Source: Paracoccus sp041927875 (GTDB taxonomy: Bacteria > Pseudomonadota > Alphaproteobacteria > Rhodobacterales > Rhodobacteraceae). From it: DNA of 64,000 nt. Numbering within the stretch: position 1 is the stretch's first letter; every line of letters starts with the position of its first letter. The position numbers and the translations under genes are program-made. The DNA lies in the NCBI RefSeq assembly GCF_041927875.1, contig NZ_JBHFHN010000002.1, one strand, 5' to 3'. A model generated the notes under the pieces. It was given only the letters and a program-made list of their open reading frames with translations, was not told where the DNA came from and did not search any database. Below are positions 7,439 through 16,749 of the stretch, piece by piece.

Positions 7439-9285
7439 TACATCAGCGCCCCTTTGCCATGGCCGATGGCCGTCTGCATGGTGCGGATCACCACGAAGGC
7501 ATCGCGCAGGTGGCTGCGTTCCAGATCCGACAGATCGGAGGGCGCCAGATAGTTGTCGGGCTTGCGGCCCGCGCGGATCAGGTCGGCCTGATTTTGCAGC
7601 CGCATCCCGGCGATCAGATCATAGGCGTCGATCAGATCGCGCGCCCCGCTGGTCGAGATGACGCCCGCATCCTCGGCTGCGATCAGCCGGGCGCGGGTGT
7701 TCACCGCCGCGACACGGCCCCGCAGGGCATGGACGCGCGCCAGGTCGATCACCGGCACGACGCCGTTCATCTTCATGTCGATATGGTTGCGATGCTCACC
7801 CGAGCGGATGGTGGCCAGGCCCCGCAGCAGGCCCAACGGCGGCGTGTGCTTCAGGCTGTTGGCGATCAGATGGGCGACAAAGATCGAGTTGCTGGCCGCC
7901 ATCTCCAGCGTCTGCGCCTGCAAGTCCTGAAACAGCCGCGCGGTGCCGCCGATCGGGCGCAGGTCGAACATGACGCTGGCCAGCATCTGACTTTCGGGCT
8001 GATGGGTGTTCGTCCAGTCGTGGAAATAGCGGCGCCAGGTGGCGACGGGCTGGCACCAGCGGGGGTTCGTCGCCATCATCTCGCCGGGGCAATAGACATA
8101 GCCACAGGCGTTCAGCCCGTCGCTGACCGACCGCGCGAGGTCGGCGAACCAGGGTCGCATGCCCTCGGTGAAGGCGTCGTCCAGGATCAGCACATTGTCC
8201 TGATCGCTGACGCCGGTCTGTTCCTGCCGGCCCTGCGATCCGCAGGCCAGCCACAGATAGGGCACCGGCGGCGGGCCAAGCCGGGCCTCGGCCAGAACCA
8301 AAAGGCGGCGGGTCACGGCGTCGGTGATGTCGGTGATCATCCGGGTGACGACATCATGGCTGTGGTGGCTGGCGACCAGTTGCACCAGAAGCTGCGGGAT
8401 GGTCGCCGTCGCGGCGGCCAGTTGCGCCACGGTTTCGGCGCGCATCACATCACGCAGCAGCACCGCCGAACTGGTCGCTTGCAGCCGGGTCAGGTCGGTC
8501 TGGGTGATCATGCCGACAAAGCGCCCGCCCTCGACCACGGGCAGATGCCCGACGCGGCGTTCCATCATCGCTTGCAGCACATCGGTGCCCAGATCGGTCG
8601 GGGCCAGCGTCAGCGGGTCGGCGGTCATCACCTGGGCGACGGCGATCAGCGGGTCCAGCCCTGCCGCCAGCACCCGGTTCGACATGTCGCGAACGGTGAC
8701 GATCCCCAACAGCGCGCCACCCGCATCGGTGACACCCAGCGATGAGACATGCGCATCGCGCATCATCCGCGCCGCCTCGGCCGCCGGGGTGTCGGGCGGG
8801 CAGGCCAGCGGGTTGCGCGCCAGCAGGTCGGCCACGCGCATCGTGTCGATCTGCGCCGGGCGGGTGTCGATCGCGGTGCGGCCACGGGTGAAGAAGCGGC
8901 GGAACGGCGGCTGGTCCTGCATCAGGCGGCGGAACTCGGCACCCGGCAGCATCAAGAGCGTCGTCGCCTCGGCGGTGCGGGCGGTGGTCACGGCGATGCC
9001 GTCCTTCATCAAACCGCGTTCGCCAAAGCTGTTGCGCGGCCCCAGAAGCGAGACAGTGGCGCCGTTGCGGTCGGTGATCTCGACCCCGCCGGTGCGGATC
9101 AGGAACAGGCCGGCCAGCGGCTCGCCATGCTGATAGATCACCTCGCCCGCGGGCAGATCCCTGCGGCTGAAAGAGCTGGCGACACGCGCCAGTTCGTCCT
9201 GCGGCAGGTTGTCATAGGGATGGACCGATCCCAGAAAGCCGGTCAGATCGGCAAGGTCGGGCATCGGGGTCGCATCGGAGGTCAT
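7438..9285 (-). CDS. Cyclic-nucleotide-binding, CBS and DUF294 nucleotidyltransferase-like protein
   Basis: A 615-residue cytoplasmic regulator. Domains in order: an N-terminal cNMP-binding fold (about 20-130, with GEVIYQHGEPLAGLFLI and SFGERGL), a CBS pair (about 150-270, two GIVTVRD/GMITQTD-type repeats), then the DUF294 GlnD-like nucleotidyltransferase core with ACGSQGRQEQT and DQDNVLI (about 345-370), and the DUF294 C-terminal helical domain. Start 9285 has AAAGG upstream. Proteins of this architecture commonly sit beside acetate/solute-sodium symporters, as here, and are thought to regulate them. Target, ligand and any enzymatic activity are unproven. Confidence 0.92.
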   Translation of the reverse strand: MTSDATPMPDLADLTGFLGSVHPYDNLPQDELARVASSFSRRDLPAGEVIYQHGEPLAGLFLIRTGGVEITDRNGATVSLLGPRNSFGERGLMKDGIAVTTARTAEATTLLMLPGAEFRRLMQDQPPFRRFFTRGRTAIDTRPAQIDTMRVADLLARNPLACPPDTPAAEAARMMRDAHVSSLGVTDAGGALLGIVTVRDMSNRVLAAGLDPLIAVAQVMTADPLTLAPTDLGTDVLQAMMERRVGHLPVVEGGRFVGMITQTDLTRLQATSSAVLLRDVMRAETVAQLAAATATIPQLLVQLVASHHSHDVVTRMITDITDAVTRRLLVLAEARLGPPPVPYLWLACGSQGRQEQTGVSDQDNVLILDDAFTEGMRPWFADLARSVSDGLNACGYVYCPGEMMATNPRWCQPVATWRRYFHDWTNTHQPESQMLASVMFDLRPIGGTARLFQDLQAQTLEMAASNSIFVAHLIANSLKHTPPLGLLRGLATIRSGEHRNHIDMKMNGVVPVIDLARVHALRGRVAAVNTRARLIAAEDAGVISTSGARDLIDAYDLIAGMRLQNQADLIRAGRKPDNYLAPSDLSDLERSHLRDAFVVIRTMQTAIGHGKGALM

Positions 9286-9308
9286 CGTCGGGCCTTTCGG
9301 GTGGGGAT

Positions 9309-9338
9309 GCGCGCCCCGGCGTGGCTGCCGGGGCGCGC
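9309..9338 (-). terminator. 12-bp perfect hairpin inside the acetate operon
   Basis: GCGCGCCCCGGC pairs perfectly with GCCGGGGCGCGC around a 6-base loop, 9 bases past the symporter stop and 24 bases before the DUF294 gene start. There is no T-run. It could be a partial terminator or an mRNA-stabilising structure that keeps symporter expression higher than that of the regulators downstream. Confidence 0.55.
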
Positions 9339-9347
9339 GTTGTCATG

Positions 9348-11171
9348 TCAGTGGCCGGTCGCCGCCCCCGCGCCACGCGGCACGCGGATCGATTCAACCA
9401 GATCCTGCACCTCTTGCGGCGGCTCGCGGGTGGCGTTCGACACCAGCCAGGCGACGCCAAAGTTCAGCAGCGCGCCGATCGTCCCGAAGGATTGCGGGCC
9501 GATGCCGAAGAACCAGTTGTCCGGCGTATCGGCCAGCTGGTTGGTGCCGGGGATGAAGAACCACCCCTTGTAGATGAAGATGTAGACGGCCGTGGTGATC
9601 AGGCCGACCAGCATCCCCGCAATCGCCCCGTGCGAGTTGATGCGCTTGCTGAAGATGCCCATCATCAGCGCCGGGAAGATCGTCGCCGCCGCCAGGCCAA
9701 AGGCCAGGGCCACGGTCTGCGCGGCAAAGCCGGGCGGGTTCAGGCCCAGAAGCGTCGCCACCAGGATGGCCACGCCCATCGACACCCGCGCCCACATCAG
9801 TTCCGCCTTTTCCGAAATCGCCGGATTCAGCGTGCCCTTGATCAGGTCGTGGCTGACCGCCGACGAGATCGCCAGCAGAAGCCCCGCCGCCGTCGACAGC
9901 GCCGCCGCAAGCGCGCCCGCCGCCACGATGGCGATGACCCAGGACGGCAGGTTGGCGATTTCGGGGTTGGCCAGCACCATGATGTCGTTGTTCACGGTGG
10001 TCAGCTCATTGCCCTGCCAGCCATTCGCCGCAGCCCGTTCCGACAACGCCACACCGGCGGCGTCGGTCGCGCCGTCGGCATCGTTGTAATACTGGATCAG
10101 GCCGTCGCCGTTCTTGTCCTCCCATGCCAGCAGGCCGGTGCGTTCCCAGGTCCGCATCCATTGCAGATCGGGCCGGGTCTCGATATCGGCCAGGGCGATC
10201 GCCGGCTGGCTATAAGTGTCGCTGGCCGCAGCCCCCGGCCACATCGTCGTGGACAGGTTCAGACGCGCCATCGACCCGACCGCCGGGGCGACCGTGTAAA
10301 GCAGCGCGATGAAGACCAGCGCCCAACCCGCCGAGGACCGCGCGTCCGACACCTTGGGCACGGTGAAAAAGCGGATGATGACATGCGGCAGGCCGGCGGT
10401 GCCGATCATCAGCGACATGGTGAACAGGAACATGTTCAGCGTGCCGGTGTGATGTTCGGTATAGGATTTGAACCCCAGATCGGTCACCACCTGATCCAGC
10501 TTGTCCAGAAACAGCATCCCCGATGCGTCATGGGTGCCAAACAGCCCCATTTGCGGCAGGAAATTGCCCGTCAACTGCATCGAGATGAAGATCGCCGGGA
10601 TCGTATAGGCGGTGATCAGCACGACATACTGGGCGACCTGCGTATAGGTGATGCCCTTCATCCCGCCCAGTACCGCATAGGCAAAGACCAGCGCCGCACC
10701 GATCCACAGACCGGTCGCGTTCGACACCTCAAGATAGCGCGAAAAGGTCACGCCGACGCCCGTCATCTGCCCGATCACATAGGTGGTCGAGATGATGATC
10801 AGGCACAGCACCCCGACCAGCCGCGCGGTGCGCGAATAGAAGCGGTCGCCGATGAAATCCGGCACGGTGAACTTGCCGAACTTGCGCAGATAGGGGGCCA
10901 GCAGCAGCGCCAGCAGCACATAGCCACCCGTCCAGCCCATCAGATAGGACGAATTGTCATAGCCGGTGAAGGCAATCAGACCGGCCATCGAGATGAACGA
11001 CGCCGCCGACATCCAGTCGGCACCGGTGGCCATGCCGTTCAGCACCGGATGCACGCCGCGACCGGCCGCGTAGAACTCGGCCGTAGAGCCTGCGCGGGCC
11101 CAGATCGCGATGCCGATATACAGGGCAAAGGTCAGGCCGATGACAAGAAGGTTAAGGGTAAATTGATCCAT
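9348..11171 (-). CDS. Sodium:solute symporter, acetate-permease-like (VC_2705 subfamily)
   Basis: A 607-residue inner-membrane transporter with about 13 hydrophobic segments, beginning MDQFTLNLLVIGLTFALYIG. Seen: the SSS-type motif GADWMSAASFISMAGLIAF near residue 50, FIGDRFYS, VGVLCLIIISTTYVIGQM and an inserted soluble loop around residues 330-390. That loop contains DKNGDGLIQYYND, which resembles a calcium-binding EF-hand loop. The small DUF4212 gene lies 9 bases upstream and acs further up, which supports acetate or another short carboxylate as substrate. Start 11171 has GAGG nearby. Substrate is inferred from context. Confidence 0.93.
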   Translation of the reverse strand: MDQFTLNLLVIGLTFALYIGIAIWARAGSTAEFYAAGRGVHPVLNGMATGADWMSAASFISMAGLIAFTGYDNSSYLMGWTGGYVLLALLLAPYLRKFGKFTVPDFIGDRFYSRTARLVGVLCLIIISTTYVIGQMTGVGVTFSRYLEVSNATGLWIGAALVFAYAVLGGMKGITYTQVAQYVVLITAYTIPAIFISMQLTGNFLPQMGLFGTHDASGMLFLDKLDQVVTDLGFKSYTEHHTGTLNMFLFTMSLMIGTAGLPHVIIRFFTVPKVSDARSSAGWALVFIALLYTVAPAVGSMARLNLSTTMWPGAAASDTYSQPAIALADIETRPDLQWMRTWERTGLLAWEDKNGDGLIQYYNDADGATDAAGVALSERAAANGWQGNELTTVNNDIMVLANPEIANLPSWVIAIVAAGALAAALSTAAGLLLAISSAVSHDLIKGTLNPAISEKAELMWARVSMGVAILVATLLGLNPPGFAAQTVALAFGLAAATIFPALMMGIFSKRINSHGAIAGMLVGLITTAVYIFIYKGWFFIPGTNQLADTPDNWFFGIGPQSFGTIGALLNFGVAWLVSNATREPPQEVQDLVESIRVPRGAGAATGH

Positions 11172-11180
11172 TGTGCGACC

Positions 11181-11441
11181 TCACTCATCCACGCCGAAGT
11201 CGCGGTCGATCTTGTTCATGCGTGCCGCATACCAGAAGATCAGCACGATGAAGATCAGGATCGAGCCCTGCTGGGCAAACCAGAAGCCCAGATCGGTGCC
11301 GAAGAACGGCACCCCCGACAGCATCGGGCGCAGCAAGATCCCGAAACCGAAGGAACACAGAAACCAGCTTACAAGGCTGACCCCAATCATCCTTTTATTC
11401 GCGGCCCAGTATTCACTGGCCGTACGGTTCATATCCGCCAT
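11181..11441 (-). CDS. DUF4212 small symporter-associated membrane protein
   Basis: An 86-residue protein with two membrane helices (about 18-38 and 55-73) and the family signature YWAANKR at the N-terminus. It occupies the same place relative to the symporter as YjcH (DUF485) does beside ActP, and is presumably its small subunit or assembly partner. A strong ribosome-binding site (GGGGAGAGA) precedes the start; only 9 bases separate it from the symporter gene. Confidence 0.92.
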   Translation of the reverse strand: MADMNRTASEYWAANKRMIGVSLVSWFLCSFGFGILLRPMLSGVPFFGTDLGFWFAQQGSILIFIVLIFWYAARMNKIDRDFGVDE

Positions 11442-11459
11442 GTCTCTCTCCCCTATGTG

Positions 11460-11488
11460 GCGGGGGTCGCTGGCGTACCGACCCCCGC
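11460..11488 (-). terminator. Hairpin after adk
   Basis: GCGGGGGTCG pairs perfectly with CGACCCCCGC around a 9-base loop, 15 bases past the adk stop and before the DUF4212/symporter unit. It probably separates the acs-adk transcript from the transporter operon, although the T-run is missing. Confidence 0.6.
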
Positions 11489-11503
11489 TGTCTTGCCAAG
11501 GCG

Positions 11504-12213
11504 CTATGGTGACACGATGACCGCCATCTCCCTGGCCACCTCGGCGATGTCAGCCATCGCATCGGTGCGTTTCAGAACGCCAAGCGCGTCGTAATGCGCG
11601 ATCAGCGGCGCCGTCTGGTCGTGATAGGCCTTCAGCCGTTCACGCGCCGTTTCGGCATTGTCATCGGCGCGCCGCTTGAAGCTGGTGCCGCCGCATTTGT
11701 CGCAGACGCCGGGGGTGGCGGGCTGCTTGAAGCTGTCGTGATAGCCTTCGCCGCAGGTGGCGCAGGTCGACCGTCCGGCGACGCGGGTCACCATGGCCTC
11801 GTCGTCGACCTCCATCGAGATCGCGGCGGTGACCTTTTGCCCGCCCGCCGCCAGCAGTCCGTCCAGCGCGGCGGCCTGCCCCGCGGTGCGCGGAAAGCCG
11901 TCCAGGATGATGCCGTTGGCGGTGTCGGGTTCGGCCAGCCGGTCGCGCAGAATGGCCAGAACGATGTCGTCGCTGACCAGCCCGCCCGCCTTCATCACCG
12001 CTTCGGCGGCGCGTCCGGCCTCGGTGCCTTGCGCGACGGCGGCGCGCAACAGATCGCCGGTGGACAGTTGCACCAGACCGAAGCGTTCTTCCAGCAGGCG
12101 CGCCTGTGTGCCCTTGCCCGCGCCGGGCGGGCCGAGCAGGATGTAGACCGGCCCGCGCGCGGAGGCGCGCATGTCTGAGCCGCGCGCGGAGGCGGGCATA
12201 TCGGATTGGCTGC

Positions 12214-12217
<4 letters not shown>
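11504..12217 (-). CDS. adk: Adenylate kinase with duplicated N-terminal extension
   Basis: 237 residues, about 20 longer than usual. It interconverts ATP + AMP and 2 ADP. Seen: P-loop GPPGAGKGTQ, STGDLLRAA, DGFPRT, and a LID domain with a Cys4 zinc motif (CATC...CDKC), typical of zinc-type Adk. The start overlaps the acs stop by 4 bases (ATGA), so AMP made by Acs would be recycled by a co-translated kinase. The extra N-terminus comes from a 27-base tandem duplication; the inner Met just before RASARGPVYILLG is an alternative start. A second adk in the ribosomal protein cluster would be normal for this family and is not visible here. Confidence 0.93.
12154..12207. repeat. 27-bp tandem duplication in the adk 5' end
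   Basis: Two adjacent 27-base units (12154-12180 and 12181-12207) share CGCGCGCGGAGGC and most following bases. They encode two copies of a nine-residue block, SDMPASARG and SDMRASARG, ahead of the adenylate kinase core. The reading frame is kept. Confidence 0.75.
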
Positions 12218-14175
<1,958 letters not shown>

Positions 14176-14181
14176 CGGCAT

Positions 14182-14496
14182 CCTCCCCGAAAATCATGGA
14201 ACCGGGCTGACTGGCATCACACCCGGCGCCAGCCCTCCCCTGCTGGCACCGGGGCGATCCTCCGCCCTGATCCAATTGTTAAGCACATTAGGACAGGGCT
14301 GTAACCCCTTTTCGGGCCGTGATTTTTTAGTTAATTTTTTGACGGAATAATGGAAAATTATGTCAATCGTCTGGCGATGGGGCGGATTTTTCCGAAAGCT
14401 CACAAGAACTTGACTGTTGATTATGCGGCTGGGGCGTCGGCGCAGGGTCGCGGGTCGCGCTTGCCGCTGCGTCAATCAGGATCGGGGCCACACCGA
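14182..14496. other. Intergenic region upstream of acs
   Basis: About 315 bases between sulP and acs, both on the minus strand, with no credible gene. It holds an unusually AT-rich block around 14318-14365, in strong contrast with its surroundings, and the inverted repeat listed separately. The acs promoter most likely lies here. Confidence 0.7.
14339..14366. promoter_or_regulatory. AT-rich inverted repeat upstream of acs
   Basis: TTGAC-GGA-ATAAT-GGAAA-ATTAT-GTCAA: two nested arm pairs, offset by three bases on one side. On the minus strand the same bases read TTGACATAAT, so a perfect -35 hexamer (TTGACA) lies inside the repeat and faces acs; I see no good -10 at 16-18 bases. It could be an operator overlapping the acs promoter. 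No regulator is assigned. Confidence 0.4.
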
Positions 14497-16167
14497 TCAG
14501 GTCGCGCGTGATTCGGACAGCGCCGCCAAAGCCCTGTCCAGATCGCGGCGATAGATCACGGCGGGCTTGCGCAGGTGCTGGGCCAGCAGCATTCGCCGCA
14601 CGCGCGGGCTGGCGCCAGCCACGATCAACTGCCCGCCATGGCGCGACAGCCGCCGCGACAGACTGCCCAGCATCTGCGCCCCGGTGCTGTCGATGAAAGG
14701 CACCTGCGACAGATCGACGACAAAGGCGCGCGGGCTGGCGGCGATCTGATCCAGCGCCGCCCCCAGCTTGGCCGCCGCGCCAAAGAACACCGCGCCGCGC
14801 AGCCGATAGACCACGACATCATCCGGCACGGGCCGGTCGCCGGTGTCAGGCGCGGGGGCGCGGCCCGTTTCGGCTTGGGCCAGGTCGGACATGCGGGCGA
14901 TGAACAACAGCCCCCCCAGGGCAAAACCGACGACGATGCCCTCGGTCAGGTCGCGGAACACGACCAGCAGAAAGGTCACCGCCAGCACCAACGCATCACC
15001 GCGCGATGAGGCCAGCAGCGCCGCGATCTCGCGCTTTTCGATCATGTTCCAGGCGACAAGCGCCAGCACGCCCGCCAAGGCCGGCAGCGGGATGAAGGCC
15101 GCCAGCGGCGCGGCGATCATCATGAAGGCCAGCACGAAAGCCGCGTGCAGCATCCCCGAGACCGGGCCGCGCGACCCGGCGCGCACATTGGTCGCAGTGC
15201 GGGCGATGGTGCCGGTCACGCAAAAACCGCCAAACAGCGCGCTGCCGATATTGGCGATGCCTTGGCCCATCAGCTCGGTGTCGGATCGGTGGGTGGTGCC
15301 GCTCATCCCGTCGGCGACCATGGCCGACAGCAGGCTTTCGATGGCCCCCAGCAGGGTAAAGCTGACCGCAAAGGGCAGCGCCGCGCCGATCAGCGCCAGG
15401 TCGGGCAGCGCGGGCATGGGCAGCCGGTTCGGCAGCGCGCCAAAGCGGCTGCCGATGGTGTCGACGCCAAGGCCCGTCACCGCCACCGCGACCGCCGCCA
15501 CCGTGACCGCCACCAGAAGCGAGGGCAGGCGCGGCGCCAGCCGCTGCACCCCCAGGATCACCGCAATGGTGCCAAGTGCCACGATGATGGCGGCGGGCGT
15601 CAGGCTGTCGCGCACATCCCACAGCGCGCGGGCCTTGTCGATCACCGGGCCAGGCTCGGCCCCGGCCAGGGTCAGGCCCAGCAATTCCTTGATCTGGCTG
15701 ATGAAAATGATGACGCCGATGCCTGCGGTAAAGCCGACCGTGACCGGGAACGGGATAAAGCGGATGTAGCTGCCCAGCCCGGTGACCGCCAAGGCCATCA
15801 GCATCAGCCCCGACAGGAAGGTGGCGGTGATCAGCCCCGCGACGCCGATCTGCGCCACGCAGGCGGCGACCAGCACGATGAAGGCACCCGCCGGGCCGCC
15901 GATCTGAAAGCGCGACCCGCCAAAGGCCGACACCAGAAAGCCGCCGACCACAGCCGTGTAAAGCCCGCGCTCTGGCCCCAGACCCGAGGCGATGGCGATC
16001 GCCATGGACAAGGGCAGCGCCACGATCGCCACCGTCAGCCCCGCCAAGGCATCGGCGCGCAGCGCGGCCAGGCCGTAACCCTCGCGCCAGTAGCGGACGC
16101 TTTCGGGATGGATCACCGCGCCAACGCGGCGGGTCCAGGTGGCACGTTCGGGGGTTGAGGCGGTCAT
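14497..16167 (-). CDS. SulP family anion transporter with STAS domain
   Basis: 556 residues from the ATG at 16167; a longer frame using TTG at 16209 is less likely. About 10-12 membrane segments start at ALAGLTVAIVALPLSMAIAIASG (the SulP signature region) and continue to about residue 420. A cytoplasmic STAS domain follows, with FVVDLSQVPFIDSTGAQML near residue 490-510. The family carries sulfate, bicarbonate or dicarboxylates; no neighbour identifies the substrate. Confidence 0.93.
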   Translation of the reverse strand: MTASTPERATWTRRVGAVIHPESVRYWREGYGLAALRADALAGLTVAIVALPLSMAIAIASGLGPERGLYTAVVGGFLVSAFGGSRFQIGGPAGAFIVLVAACVAQIGVAGLITATFLSGLMLMALAVTGLGSYIRFIPFPVTVGFTAGIGVIIFISQIKELLGLTLAGAEPGPVIDKARALWDVRDSLTPAAIIVALGTIAVILGVQRLAPRLPSLLVAVTVAAVAVAVTGLGVDTIGSRFGALPNRLPMPALPDLALIGAALPFAVSFTLLGAIESLLSAMVADGMSGTTHRSDTELMGQGIANIGSALFGGFCVTGTIARTATNVRAGSRGPVSGMLHAAFVLAFMMIAAPLAAFIPLPALAGVLALVAWNMIEKREIAALLASSRGDALVLAVTFLLVVFRDLTEGIVVGFALGGLLFIARMSDLAQAETGRAPAPDTGDRPVPDDVVVYRLRGAVFFGAAAKLGAALDQIAASPRAFVVDLSQVPFIDSTGAQMLGSLSRRLSRHGGQLIVAGASPRVRRMLLAQHLRKPAVIYRRDLDRALAALSESRAT

Positions 16168-16242
16168 GGAACGGTCCGATACTGGGCAGGTCAGGAATGC
16201 GGCAGTCAACGCCCCTGCCCACCGCTTGTCAACGAGGCCCCG

Positions 16243-16749
16243 ATGGCGACCGATCCGATCCGCCCGACCGACGATCAGGCCCGCGCCATGGCGCAGGGGC
16301 TACTGCATGGCGCGCGCCATGCCGCCCTTGCGGTGCTGGACCCGGCCACCAGCGCGCCCTCGATCAGCCGGATCGCGCTGCAAGTTGACGCCAGCGGCCA
16401 GCCGGTCACGCTGATCTCGGGTCTTGCGGCGCATACGCGCGCCCTTGCCGCCGATCCGCGCGCGGCCCTCCTGGTTGGGGAACCCGGTGCCAAGGGTGAC
16501 CCGCTGATCCATCCGCGCCTGTCGATCAACGTGCGCGCGCAATTCATGGAAAAGGGCGCAGAGCATGATCTGCTCTGCGCCCGCTGGCTGGCGATCCAGC
16601 CCAAGGCCAAACTGTATATCGACCTGCCCGACTTTCGCTTCGTCCGGCTGGTGATGACATCGGCCCTTCTGAATGGCGGCTTTGGCCGGGCGTTCCGGCT
16701 GACTGCCGCCGATCTGGTCAGTTCGGCTGATCCATCCGCACCCGCATGA
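16243..16749 (+). CDS. Pyridoxamine 5'-phosphate oxidase-like flavin-binding split-barrel protein (HugZ-like)
   Basis: 168 residues with the split-barrel pattern: ARHAALAVLDPATSAPSISR, SGLAAHTRALAADPRAALLV and NVRAQFM. This arrangement is seen in heme-utilisation HugZ-like and other FMN-binding proteins. The start at 16243 is preceded by GAGG. It diverges from sulP, and its last 32 bases overlap the 3' end of the convergent beta-helix gene. Heme or flavin function is inferred from the family only. Confidence 0.85.
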   Translation: MATDPIRPTDDQARAMAQGLLHGARHAALAVLDPATSAPSISRIALQVDASGQPVTLISGLAAHTRALAADPRAALLVGEPGAKGDPLIHPRLSINVRAQFMEKGAEHDLLCARWLAIQPKAKLYIDLPDFRFVRLVMTSALLNGGFGRAFRLTAADLVSSADPSAPA

